Assembly (NCBI GenBank): GCA_022575985.1
Contig: JAKSXM010000272.1
Span: 1,984,001-2,048,000 of the forward strand
Length of the DNA stretch: 64,000 nucleotides
From: Anagrus nilaparvatae
Lineage: Eukaryota; Arthropoda; Insecta; Hymenoptera; Mymaridae
Direction: 5' to 3'
Shown: piece by piece, positions 43,745 to 54,599 of the stretch
How positions within the stretch are numbered: position 1 is the first letter of the stretch
Layout: each line of letters begins with the position of its first letter
Notes under the pieces: model-generated
Database searches by the model: none
Seen by the model: only the letters and a program-made list of their open reading frames with translations
Told to the model about the DNA's origin: nothing
Made by a program: the position numbers and the translations under genes

Positions 43745-44818
43745 CCTGATTATAGAGAAAAGAGAATCAAATAAACTATGACACTATATTGGTTTTCTTA
43801 TTGGAGCTGACGGTGGTAAAATTCATTTGCAATATTTTGATTCTGTTAAATTAAAAATTCAACTAGGTTTTTGATTATGTTAAAGTTTATTTTTATCTAA
43901 TATCTCACATGATTACATTTTTCTGAAACATCATCTGATACTCAAATTAACTGAATAACGCTTTTTCATCGCATTCTCAAAGATCTTTGTTAAGGTTGAA
44001 TCAGGTGGATAGAAATTGCATTTTTTAGTAAAAATTTCTGGAGATCGAAACTTCTAGAATGTTTAATATTTTTAGCCATTGATCATTTTATATTCCTTAA
44101 AATTAAAAAAATAATTTTGAAAATTTATTGACTGCTGACGGAGATATTAGCGCTTGAAATTTCACTAATTTTTGATTGACATAATTAATCAAGACTAATT
44201 AAAAATTTCAATTTTTAACAATAATGTGAAATATATTTCAAGTTTTTTGATTTTTGGCCTAACCTAAATTTTCAAAAAACCAATTTATTCGTGGCGAAAC
44301 GTAGAAAATCAAAAATTTTTTTTAATGAATCGATGCTAAATAATGCCTTAAATATTATAAATTCAAAGATTTTTAAAATCAGATTATTTATAAAAATGTC
44401 TTCAAAATCGCTAATATCTCCGTCAGCAGTCAATAAATTTTTAAAATTATTTTTTTAATTTTAAGGGACACATAACATGATCAATGGCTAAAAATATTAA
44501 ACATTCTAGAAGTTTCGATCTCCAGAAATTTTTACTAAAAAATGCAATTTCTATCCACCTGATTCAACCTTAACAAAGATCTTTGAGAATGCGATGAAAA
44601 AGCGTTATTCAGTTTATTTGAGTATCAGATGATGTTTCAGAAAAATGTAATCATGTGAGATATTAGATAAAAATAAACTTTAACATAATCAAAAACCTAG
44701 TCGAATTTTTAATTTAACAGAATCAAAATATTGCAAATGAATTTTACCACCGTCAGCTCCAATAAGAAAACCAATATAGTGTCATAGTTTATTTGATTCT
44801 CTTTTCTCTATAATCAGG
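43745..44818. repeat. 1.07-kb near-perfect palindrome
   Basis: From CCTGATTATAGAG (43745) to CTCTATAATCAGG (ending 44818), with arms of about 480 bp that pair almost fully; centre near 44281. High arm identity suggests it is young or gene-converted. It abuts element B, one base apart. No frame. Confidence 0.95.
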
Positions 44819-45529
44819 ACCCTCGTGGAAAAAAAAAGAACATAATATTCCATAATATCTGATAATATCCCATAATATCTCCATTTTTTGGCACATAATA
44901 TGGGATAATATGGAATATTATGGGATATTATGGGATAATATCTCATAAATAAGCAAAAAAAAAAAAAATGAAAAAAAAAGTAAAATTATCATTAGAACAT
45001 TAATATTAGGATTAATAGGCAATATAGTAATAAAAAGTATATTAATATAATTATATTCTGAAGGCAAAATTATTTAATTTTTTTTATTCAATTTAAGATT
45101 TTAAGTTTTAGAAAGAAAAGACGATCTTAATTTTATTCTTGTTAAAATACTTGTTTAATTATAATTAAAAATTTGTTAAAAAGTTTAAAATAATTTTGTA
45201 TTTAGGACAAAGAAAATAAAATTTTCTATTAGATGAACATTATAATTTGTACATCAAATCTACTTCGCGCGCTAGGTTTTTGAATGAAAATTTAAAATTT
45301 TTTTACAAGAAAACAGAAAAAGATAACAGAAAAATTTTGTTGTTGTGAATAAGTACACTAAAGTAGTATTAAAAAAATGTTGTTTTATTCATTTTTATGA
45401 ATGTAAAGTTATCCGCCAGAGAAATATATTCTATCCACCAGAAGCCTTTCTAGAAAGGGCTCTTAACTATATCTTTTAACTTGAAAATAAAAAATATGTA
45501 AATAATTCTTATTTTACAATTTAAGTTAA

Positions 45530-46022
45530 AACTGGGGGTTTTTTGGGGCGCTAAATCGCTAATTTTGGTCACGAACGTGAAAAAACGTTTGCGTTTGCGG
45601 GGAATTCGGAAAATAGGCGTTTTCTCATCCTGAAAAATGAAAATCGTAAAACTTTATTTTATTCAATTAAAAAACGGTATCTGAAAGTTTTTTGGGGCGC
45701 TGAATCGATATTTTTGGTCAGGAATGTGAAAAAACGTTTGCGTTTGCGGGAAATTCGGAAAATAGGTGTTTTTTCATTCTGAAAAGTGAAAATCGTAAAA
45801 CTTTATTTTATTGAATTAAAAAACGGTATCTGAAGGTTTTTTGGGGCGCTGAATCGATATTTTTGGTCAGGAATGTGAAAAAACGTTTGCGTTTGCGGGA
45901 AATTCGGAAAATAGGTGTTTTTTCATTCTGAAAAGTGAAAATCGTAAAACTTTATTTTATTCAATTAAAAAACGGTATCTGAAGGTTTTTTGGGGCCCTG
46001 AATCGATATTTTTTCTTAGAAA
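45530..46022 (+). repeat. 149-bp satellite, left array of B
   Basis: Anchors at 45545, 45694, 45843 and 45992, again 149 bp. Cut at 46022 by the Penelope-like insertion, within CTTAGAAA of a variant unit that is complete in A. Confidence 0.9.
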
Positions 46023-46114
46023 GTTGATAGAGAGATTAAAAAAGAATTAGCTTTAGCCAAAGAAAAAGAAAAACAACAATCCGGTAGTCATAGGGTTAGT
46101 ACAACACTGATTAT

Positions 46115-47962
46115 ATGAAAGAAATGGAGGATCTTGTCAATGATCAGACCACATATTTAAAGTTAGACAAGAATCCACTTGAAGAACTAAGGAAAAATAC
46201 TCAAGAGTTTCTCACAATTTGGAATATCAATGGCTTCCTGGAAAAAGAATATCATAGGTTCAGTCTGACACAAACCGACACCGTACTACCTAAATTATAT
46301 GGCTTACCAAAAGTTCATAAAATCTACATCGATGAGGCAGGTTTAAGACGTTACAAACTTAGACCTGTACTTTCCACAATAAATACACCTACACATAAAT
46401 TTGCTAAGTATTTTAATTCATTATTAAGTAACTGCACTAAGAGACCTGACTCATACATAAAAAATAGCTATCATTTTATCCAGAAAATTTCTCAAATCCA
46501 TATTCCTGATAACCACATGTTAATAAGTCTTGACGCATCTAGCCTATTCACCAATGTCCCAATAGAACTAGTAAAAAATAATTTAGATAAACGATACTCT
46601 TCAATAATGAAAAACACACACATTCCTTTAATTGAATTACATAGAGCAATAGATTTTTTCCACAACAACACAGTCTTTCAATTCAACAATCAATACTACA
46701 AACAAATACATGGCTCACCAATGGGCTCTGCAGTTTCCTCAATGTTTGCTAATCTAGTTTTGGAGGATCTTGAGGAACACTGTTTGAGCCTACTAGATTT
46801 TAAACCTGTATTTTTTGTCAGGTACGTTGACGACATATTAACATGTATCCCAAATGACAAAATAGAACATATTCTTGAAATTTTTAATTCATATCACAAT
46901 AGACTACAGTTTACTCATGAGACAGAAATTGACAATAGCATAAATTTTTTAGACATTAAATTAATTAGACAGAACAATAAATTGACACATAATTGGTACA
47001 GAAAACCAACCTCATCGGGTAGATACTTGAATTTCAACTCAGCACACACAAAACATCAGAAAATAGGAATGATACATACATTAGTAGACAAAGCAATATT
47101 ACTTTCTGATAAGAAATTCCACACAGATAACCTTGTAGTAGTTAAACAACTATTATTGAATAATGATTATCCCAGCAAGTTCATAGACTACTACATAAGG
47201 AAAAGAATAAATACTCTTGAGTATAGAGCTGAGGATGACAACAACAATGAAAATGTGATTTATGACATAGAAAAAAGAATTATAGCTAAGAAACCAAAGA
47301 TATGCATTCCAAATATTGACGGTTTCTACAACAGTATGTCAGGTATGTTTAAAAAATATGATGTCATCACCATACCTATAATTGAAAAAAGTAACAGTAG
47401 TCTAGTCATCAAAGCCAAAGATAAACTTAAAAAGGGTGAGAACACTAATGTAATATATAAGATAGAGTGTAATGAGTGTGATGCAACATATGTAGGCGAA
47501 ACCAAACGTGAAGTATCTATACGTATAGGTGAACACAAGGCTGGTGTTGATAGAGAGATTAAAAAAGAATTAGCTTTAGCCAAAGAAAAAGAAAAACAAC
47601 AATCAGGTAGTCATAGGGTTCTCAGAAGCCATATAAATAAGAAGGTTGAACCATCAAAAAATACCTTTGACAATACTGATGACAACACTCAGAAGAAAGA
47701 TAATATACCACCTATTACTCAACATTATATAGATACTAAACATAACTTTAAGTGGGAAAATTATCACATTTTGGACAAAGAACCTTCATATCACAAACGC
47801 AGCACATCTGAGGTCCTTGACATCAATACTCAAATAAAGTCTATCAACCTACAAGAAGATTCTAAAGGATTGTTCAAACCATATCTTTCTATAACTCATA
47901 AAATGAAAAAAAGCAAGCATTCATTGTTTATACATAGTGTTGCCATGACGACGCGACTTTGA
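46115..47962 (+). CDS. Penelope-like reverse transcriptase with GIY-YIG endonuclease
   Basis: 615 codons without a break. RT: LPKLYGLPKVHK (58-69) and RPVLSTINTPTHK (83-95) in the fingers; motif A SLDASSLFTNVP with D140; motif B GSPMGSAVSS (200-209); motif C FVRYVDD (234-240); FLDIKL (278-283). C-terminal GIY-YIG domain: VIYKIEC (446-452), CX2C at C452/C455, YVGET (459-463), R467/R470, and HYIDTKH (537-543). RT copies RNA, the nuclease nicks the target; both sets of catalytic residues are present. The N-terminus is truncated: Penelope proteins have about 150-250 more residues, an in-frame TAG lies at 46097, and residue 1 is an internal Met. The intact frame means recent insertion or trans supply. 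Confidence 0.9.
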   Translation: MKEMEDLVNDQTTYLKLDKNPLEELRKNTQEFLTIWNINGFLEKEYHRFSLTQTDTVLPKLYGLPKVHKIYIDEAGLRRYKLRPVLSTINTPTHKFAKYFNSLLSNCTKRPDSYIKNSYHFIQKISQIHIPDNHMLISLDASSLFTNVPIELVKNNLDKRYSSIMKNTHIPLIELHRAIDFFHNNTVFQFNNQYYKQIHGSPMGSAVSSMFANLVLEDLEEHCLSLLDFKPVFFVRYVDDILTCIPNDKIEHILEIFNSYHNRLQFTHETEIDNSINFLDIKLIRQNNKLTHNWYRKPTSSGRYLNFNSAHTKHQKIGMIHTLVDKAILLSDKKFHTDNLVVVKQLLLNNDYPSKFIDYYIRKRINTLEYRAEDDNNNENVIYDIEKRIIAKKPKICIPNIDGFYNSMSGMFKKYDVITIPIIEKSNSSLVIKAKDKLKKGENTNVIYKIECNECDATYVGETKREVSIRIGEHKAGVDREIKKELALAKEKEKQQSGSHRVLRSHINKKVEPSKNTFDNTDDNTQKKDNIPPITQHYIDTKHNFKWENYHILDKEPSYHKRSTSEVLDINTQIKSINLQEDSKGLFKPYLSITHKMKKSKHSLFIHSVAMTTRL

Positions 47963-48509
47963 CGTCCGTATGCTTATTGAAAACCTATATATATATCCAT
48001 ATTTCGTCGATCAATATCTCATAGATGTCGTTAGTTATATGAATTATTGCAAATAGTTATATTTACTTCACCAATACAAACATTACTACTACATATACAC
48101 AATTTGAAATTTTCATAAATTTAACTGTTAATCTACAAACAATTAAAACTCTGTGATAATAGCTTATTAAGACCAATTAATTTTAATTAATATATTAAAT
48201 AACTTTAAAAATAACTTTCTGTGATATTATGTATATATATATTTTTAATTTTAAACAATGACATACGGTAAATATTTATAATTAATTCACAATTAATCAT
48301 GTATGTACAAATTAGGTTAATTTCTTTATCTATTTTTTTTACAGATTTTTTAATCAGAAATATTAAAATTTTATATTATGACTGGACCCTTTACATCCTA
48401 ATATTCATGTAATAATAATTTAAAATGTAAGAATTTAAAATTGTCAAATATTTTTCTATATTTTATATACTTTGTGTAATATTATTAATTAAAAAATTTC
48501 TATATAGAT

Positions 48510-48543
48510 TTGAAAAGGACCCCGAACTAGGGGTAGAAACGTC
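48510..48543 (+). ncRNA. Degenerate hammerhead-ribozyme-like motif of the Penelope element
   Basis: TTGAAAAGG, stem ACCCC, loop GAACTA, stem GGGGT, A, then GAAAC and GTC (48510-48543). This is the order CUGANGA - stem II - GAAA - (stem III) - UH of a hammerhead, with C3 and G8 of the first core strand changed, so it would not be expected to cut. Hammerheads near Penelope ends are established; this instance is inferred by eye. Confidence 0.5.
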
Positions 48544-48652
48544 ATAAATAAATAAATTAAATTGTACTCAATAAAAGGTTAAAATCATAAAACTTTATTA
48601 TATTTAGTTAAACAACGATTCCTGCGGGTTCTTTGGGGTGCTAAATCACTAA

Positions 48653-48788
48653 GGCCTAGTCTACATAACCGCACCGCACGGCGCAACCCAATGCTACTAA
48701 TATAGGATTGCGCTTTTGCGGCGTCACGTAGCTCCTATACCAATAGCATTTTGGCTGCGCCGTGCGGTGCGGTAATGTAGACTAGGCC
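48653..48788. mobile_element. Hairpin MITE in element B, same site as in A
   Basis: 136 bp, GGCCTAGTCTAC...GTAGACTAGGCC with TAA on both sides (48650-48652, 48789-48791), inverted relative to A as is all of B. Orthologous insertion within the paralogous elements. Confidence 0.9.
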
Positions 48789-48894
48789 TAATTTTGGTCA
48801 CAAACGTGAAAAAAGTTTGCGTTTCCGGGAAATTCGGAAAATAGGTGTTTTTTCATTTTGAAAAATGAATATCGTAAAACTTTATTTTATTGAA

Positions 48895-49330
48895 TTAAAA
48901 AAATTTATAACAGGTTTGTGTAACTACACAACCAACGAGCATGGAACATGTTCACTTATAACATTGATAATAAAGTATCTATTGTGTTCATAATATCAAT
49001 ATTTATATCCAAATATTTATATTTAAATTTTTATTATAGAAATCATACTGCTTAGACATCAAAGTCAACAAAATTAATTACTTTTTAAAATTATTATTGT
49101 TTTTTAAATAATAGGAATTCATTTTTTATTAATTTTTACAGTAGGTAGTATAGGTCTTTAGGTACTTCTGCATCAAAGAACCCTAGGGACTTCTGCAGCA
49201 ATGGTCCCTAGGTACTTATGCATCCTAAAAGGTCCCTAAATCGAAAATATTTTAAGTCCATTTCAACCCCCCCTCCCGAGCCGGAATTTTTCAAATACCC
49301 TATCCAATAAACATGTTCCATGTTAAAACG
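48895..49330. other. Unique core of B, first part
   Basis: Inverse of A 16260-16735, starting with GGTTTGTGTAACTACACAAC and GAGCATGGAACATGTTCACT (48913-48955), a dispersed repeat also seen near 10150 and 11150. No gene. Confidence 0.6.
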
Positions 49331-49398
49331 GTCTCTAGGGATTTTTTGAGACGCTAAATCCATATTTTTAGTTAGGAAATTAAAAAATGCTTTCTTAA

Positions 49399-49841
49399 GG
49401 ATGATGAGTACTTTGGTGGGGATAATAGACATAAGAAACTATTACTCTCTCCTTCTATCATATTACTACAGAAGCGAGAACCTTGCGCGCGCACAGCTAT
49501 ACGATAGCATTGTTAAATAAATAAAATTTTCGTTATAAACAAACCACCCTAGTCTAAAATAAATTGAATAATTATATTCTACGATATGTTTTTTATATGT
49601 TATAATTTTTTTATCAAAAACTGTACTCAAAAAATACTTTAATTTTTTATTGTAAAATGTCGTCCCATAAGAATCACATATATAAGATGCTCGGAGAAGC
49701 AAAATTATTTTTTATTATTTAATAATGAAGGAGTCACCCTAGGATCTTCTAATTTTAAATATGTATTTTTTAATATGCTTTCTTGTTATATACCAACTTT
49801 TATTAAAATCTGTACTCAAACAAAAAAGGTGAGCAGCATCC
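49399..49841. mobile_element. TTAA-target insertion in B, 443 bp, empty in A
   Basis: Starts GGATGATGAGTAC and ends GTGAGCAGCATCC (imperfect inverted ends GGATGNTG), flanked by TTAA (49395-49398, 49842-49845). Element A has the uninterrupted site CCAATTAAGAAAGC at 16188-16201 with one TTAA. Thus it inserted after A and B separated. Contains a 78-codon minus frame without features. Confidence 0.85.
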
Positions 49842-49849
49842 TTAATTGG

Positions 49850-50590
49850 AAAAATCGTTAAACCGGCGTTTTTTTATCCTAAAAAATTAAAGTCATAAAA
49901 CTTTATAATATTTGGTTAAACGATTTGACGATTTGACGATTTCGGTTTGACGATTCCTGAGGGAGGTATGAAGATTTGAAAAAAAATCGTAAAAAACGCA
50001 ATTTTTTTTCATGGTATTTTTTCAAAAAAGTATAGAAAGAATTTTTATTCTTTGAAAAAATGTGTTTAAAATTTGGAGAAAATCGGACAAAGGAATTTTG
50101 AGTTAGGATGATAGCCGTTTGCTTTTTGGCACGTCAAATTGAAATGATACATATATGCATTTAAATTTTTAAAAATTAAATAAAAAATTTTTCCATTCCA
50201 AATTTTCGTCCAAAAACCTAACGCGTGAAGTAGTTACTAAGTATGTTCCATTAGGGTTGTTGACAAAAAAAAAGTGCTCCAAAAATATTCTTCCTGAAGT
50301 ATGTTGAAGTTTAGTTGGCAAAATGATCCCATACCAATTTTCAGCTCATTCGAGAACCATTTAGGGGTCGCACAAACCCAGGGTAGCTCTCAAACGGCTG
50401 TCTAACGCCCAACATGTTCAAGTCATCCATTGTAATTTACGATCCAGATGTTCCGAATATTTACGATTCTCGCTATAAAATCCAAAAATTTTTGCTAAAA
50501 AAGGGGTGTTTTCGATGTTTTAAGGGTATTTAAGGCATTTTTGGACTCTGAGGACCTCATTTTCCAGTTTAGCGACACCAAAAATATTTA
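49850..50590. other. Unique core of B, second part, and single palindrome arm
   Basis: 49850-50400 is the inverse of A 15650-16200, with an expanded GACGATTT repeat at 49925-49960. 50411-50590 is one arm of the palindrome that is 1.2 kb long in A. Confidence 0.7.
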
Positions 50591-52040
50591 GGTTTTACGA
50601 TTTTCATTTTTCAGGATGAGAAAACGCCTATTTTCCGAATTCCCCGCAAACGCAAACGTTTTTTCACGTTCCTGACCAAAAATATCGATTCAGCGCCCCA
50701 AAAAACCTTCAGATACCGTTTTTTAATTGAATAAAATAAAGTTTTACGATTTTCACTTTTCATAATGAAAAAACACCTATTTTCCGAATTTCCCGCAAAC
50801 GCAAACGTTATTTCACATTCCTGACCAAAAATATCGATTCAGCGCCCCAAAAAACCTTCAGATACCGTTTTTTAATTGAATAAAATAAAGTTTTACGATT
50901 TTCACTTTTCATAATGAAAAAACACCTATTTTCCGAATTTCCCGCAAACGAAAACGTTTTTTCACGTTCGTGGCCAAAATTAGCGATTCAGCGCCCCAAA
51001 AAACCTTCAGATACCGTTTTTTAGTTGAATAAAATAATGTTTTACGATTTTCACTTTTCAGAATGAAAAAACACCTATTTTCCGAGTTTCCCGCAAACGC
51101 AAACGTTTTTTCACATTCCTGACCAAAAATATCGATTCAGCGCCCCAAAAAACCTTCAGATACCGTTTTTTAATTGAATAACATAAAGTTTTACGATTTT
51201 CATTTTTCAGGATGAGAAAACGCCTATTTTCCGAATTTCCCGCAAACGCAAACGTTTTTTCACGTTCGTGACCAAAATTAGCGATTTAGCGCCCAAAAAA
51301 ACCTTCAGATACCGTTTTTTAATTGAATAAAATAAAGTTTTACGATTTTCACTTTTCAGAATGAAAAAACACCTATTTTCCGAATTTCCCGCAAACGCAA
51401 ACGTTTTTTCACGTTCGTGGCCAAAATTAGCGATTCAGCGCCCCAAAAAACCTTCAGATACCGTTTTTTAGTTGAATAAAATAATGTTTTACGATTTTCA
51501 CTTTTCAGAATGAAAAAACACCTATTTTCCGAGTTTCCCGCAAACGCAAACGTTTTTTCACATTCCTGACCAAAAATATCGATTCAGCGCCCCAAAAAAC
51601 CTTCAGATACCGTTTTTTAATTGAATAACATAAAGTTTTACGATTTTCATTTTTCCGGATGAGAAAACGCCTATTTTACGAATTTCCCGCAAACGCAAAC
51701 GTTTTTTCACGTTCGTGACCAAAATTAGCGATTTAGCGCCCCAAAAAACCCCCAGATACCGTCTTTTAGTTGAATAAAATAATGTTTTACGATTTTCACT
51801 TTTCAGAATGAAAAAACACCTATTTTCCGAGTTTCCCGCAAACGCAAACGTTTTTTCACATTCCTGACCAAAAATATCGATTCAGCGCCCCAAAAAACCT
51901 TCAGATACTGTTTTTTAATTGAATAACATAAAGTTTTACGATTTTCATTTTTCAGGATGAGAATACGCCTATTTTCCGAATTCCCCGCAAACGCAAACGT
52001 TTTCTCACGTTCGTGACCAAAATTAGCGATTTAGCGCCCC
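50591..52040 (-). repeat. 149-bp satellite, right array of B, about 9.7 units
   Basis: Complement anchors AGCGCCCC at about 50692, 50841 and on with a 149-bp step to 52033. It mixes type 1 and type 2 units, with a 1-2 dimer order in the middle, and has one or two more units than the array of A. Confidence 0.9.
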
Positions 52041-52959
52041 AAAAAACCCCCAGTTTTAACTTAAATTGTAAAATAAGAATTATTTACATATTTTTTGCCC
52101 TTCCGGGCGTAAAACTCGTGCGTAAAGAATTTTCTGAACTCGTTCTACGCCTAGGGGGGCAAAAAATAGTGTAAGCACCATGGGCAAAATACTTTAGACA
52201 CGTGCGTGAAGACAAATCACTCGTGCCCGGCTTAGCCGAGCACTCGTGCTAGTACTCACGCTAGTGCCGAAACTTTTACGCTCTTGATACTTAAAATACT
52301 ATTTTATTTTCAAGTTAAAAGATATAGTTAAGAGCCCTTTCTAGAAAGGCTTCTGGTGGATAGAATATATTTCTCTGGCAGATAACTTTACATTCATAAA
52401 AATGAATAAAACAACATTTTTTTAATACTACTTTAGTGTACTTATTCACAACAAAAAAATTTTTCTATTATCTTTTTCTGTTTTCTTGTAAAAAAATTTT
52501 AAATTTTTATTTAAAAACCTAGCGCGCGAAGTAGATTTGATGTACAAATTATAATGTTCATCTAAAAGAAAATTTTATTTTCTTTTTCCTAAAAACAAAA
52601 TTATTTTAAACTTTTTAACAAATTTTTAATTATAATTAAACAAGTAACTTAACAAGAATAAAATTAAGATTGTCTTTTCTTTCTAAAACTTAAAATCTTA
52701 AATTGAATAAAAACAATTAAATAATTTTGCCTTCAGCCTATCAATCCTAATATTAATGTTCTAATGATAATTTTACTTTTTTTTTTCATTTTTTTTTTGC
52801 TCATTTATGAGATATTATCCCATAATATCCCATATTATCCCATATTATGTGCCAAAAAATGGAGATATTATGGGATATTATGGGATATTATGAGATATTA
52901 TGTTCTTTTTTTTCCACGAGGGATAGTCTGTTTTTAACCTTTTTATTTCCTTAAAATAC

Positions 52960-53935
52960 CTTGTGGTTAACCATCTGGTAAAATAAAAATTTTCAATTAT
53001 AAAAACATTTTTCTCAACCTAGAAAACCCCTTGGTAATGTATAAAGTTCCTTTTTTCATGCTTTTTGGTCCGCCATATTGGAAAATTTTGATTGTTACTT
53101 TTATTCTACTTCTTTTATTGATTTTTGAAATACCTATACAGGTTTATTGCGTCCTTCTTCTGTTTTTTCTATTAGTTTTCCATAAAGTCTCTACATTTTT
53201 CCAAGTCTTATGGTCCGCCATCTTGGAAAATCGGAAAATAATTTGGGTTGAAAAATTAAATATTTTTCACAAAAAATTCATTTTCCTTGCCCTAGGAAAC
53301 CCCCGTGTAAAGTTAAAAGTTCATTTTTGTAACTTTCTTTATCCGCCATCTTGTAAAATCGGAAAATATATTGGGTTGAAAAATTGAATATTTTCCACCG
53401 AAAATTAATATTTTTTGACTCAAGAAACCGCCTCGTAAAGTTAAAACTTCAATTTTCTAAGTTTCTCGGTCCGCCATCTTGGAAAATCGGAAAATATTTT
53501 GGGTAGAAAAATTGAATAATATCCGCCGAAAATTAATATTTCTTGACTCGAAAAATCCCCTTGTAAAATTAAAAGTTCATTTTTTTAAGTTTCTCGGTCC
53601 GCCATCTTGGAAAATTGGAAAACTAATACTATTTTTCTGGTTAAAACTATTAGAAACCAGGTGAATTCAAATGAAAAACTTTTTTCTCAACCTAGAAAAT
53701 CCCTTGGTAATGTATATAAAGTTCCTTTTGTCATGTATATTGGTCCGCCATCTTGGAAAAACGGAAAATATGCAGGACAGAAAAAATGAAAATTTTTATT
53801 TATAAAAACGTTTTTCTCAACCTAGAAAACCCCCAGGTAATGTATAAAGTTCCTGTTTTCATGCTTATGGTCCGCCATATTGGAAAATCGGAAAATATAT
53901 TTGAGTAAAAAAATGAAAGTTTTCTTCAACCTTAT
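52960..53935 (+). repeat. 128-bp array, plus, 6-7 units, diverged
   Basis: Cores at 53068, 53213, 53343, 53471, 53598, 53742 and 53871. One unit carries an extra ~60-bp piece (53086-53200). The 118-codon frame at 53031-53387 is repeat translation. Confidence 0.85.
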
Positions 53936-54597
53936 GGTTTATCACATGGGAAATCCTCATGGTTCTTTTTGTACGATTCATAGTAAAACGAGGTGCATTC
54001 CGTATGAAAACAGGTGGAAACGTGTTAATGATTTTCCGGATTTTTCCGATTTTTTCACACAGACAAAAATGTTTTCTTCTGAGCAAATAATTACAGGTCA
54101 AATAAATCCCCGCGGAGCTGAGTCAACTAATTTTACATCAATTCAAAGAATGTTATAAAGTTTATCAGTATTGAATTTTCCTAATTTTCCGGAAATTTTC
54201 TATTTTTTTGCAACTAAAACTTATTTTCTGATCATAGCTATGTAAAACCAGGTGGATTCCGGATGAGATCAGGTGAAATTAGGTCAGATTAGCATTAAGT
54301 TTTTCCAGAATTTTCCGAGTTTTCCACATAATAAAAAAGTTTTTCCGAGCTAACATATACTGGTAAAATAAATTCGCAGCATAGCTGGATAAAATAATAT
54401 TAAATCATAATTTACTGTTATTAAGCTTATTCAGGATTGAATTTTCTTTGTTTTTCCCGGAAATTTTCTTTTTTTAACAACTAAAACTATTTTTCTGGTT
54501 AAAACTCATTGAAACCAGAGAAACCAGATGAAACCAGATAAAACCAGCCAAAACCGGCCGGTTTTGGCTGGTAAAACCGGCCGGTTATTTTTGTTAG
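53936..54597 (+). repeat. Terminal part of the 128-bp-repeat element, ending CCGGCCGGTTATTTTTG
   Basis: Holds repeated GAAACCAGATGAAACCAG-like 12-17-bp units (54514-54545) and the blocks TTTTCTGGTTAAAACTCATTG and ATTGAATTTTCTTTG shared with 21070-21160. The end GGTTATTTTTGTTAGGG (54583-54599) is the inverse of 19806-19823, giving the family a defined terminus. Confidence 0.7.
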
Positions 54598-54599
54598 GG

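Larger units (their letters stand above)
46023..48580 (+). mobile_element. Penelope-like retroelement with a short tandem fragment at its 5' side
   Basis: The host satellite is broken between CTTAGAAA (46022) and TTAAAATCATAAAAC (48580), with about 65-70 bp of the unit seen in A (17051-17118) missing. 46023-46097 is a copy (one mismatch) of 47546-47620 from the element's own endonuclease linker, followed directly by the truncated ORF; head-to-tail partial copies are usual for Penelope elements. 3' UTR 47963-48580. Confidence 0.85.
44820..52922. mobile_element. Element B: 8.1-kb inverted copy of element A, with extra insertions
   Basis: Ends CCCTCGTGG (44820) and CCACGAGGG (52914-52922). Order, read right to left, follows element A: arm with the 215-bp GC-rich segment (52090-52305), 149-bp array, single palindrome arm, unique core, MITE, short array, opposite arm. 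B differs by a Penelope-like element (46023-48580), a TTAA insertion (49399-49841) and loss of most of the internal palindrome. Apart from these, the sequence looks nearly identical to A. Confidence 0.85.
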
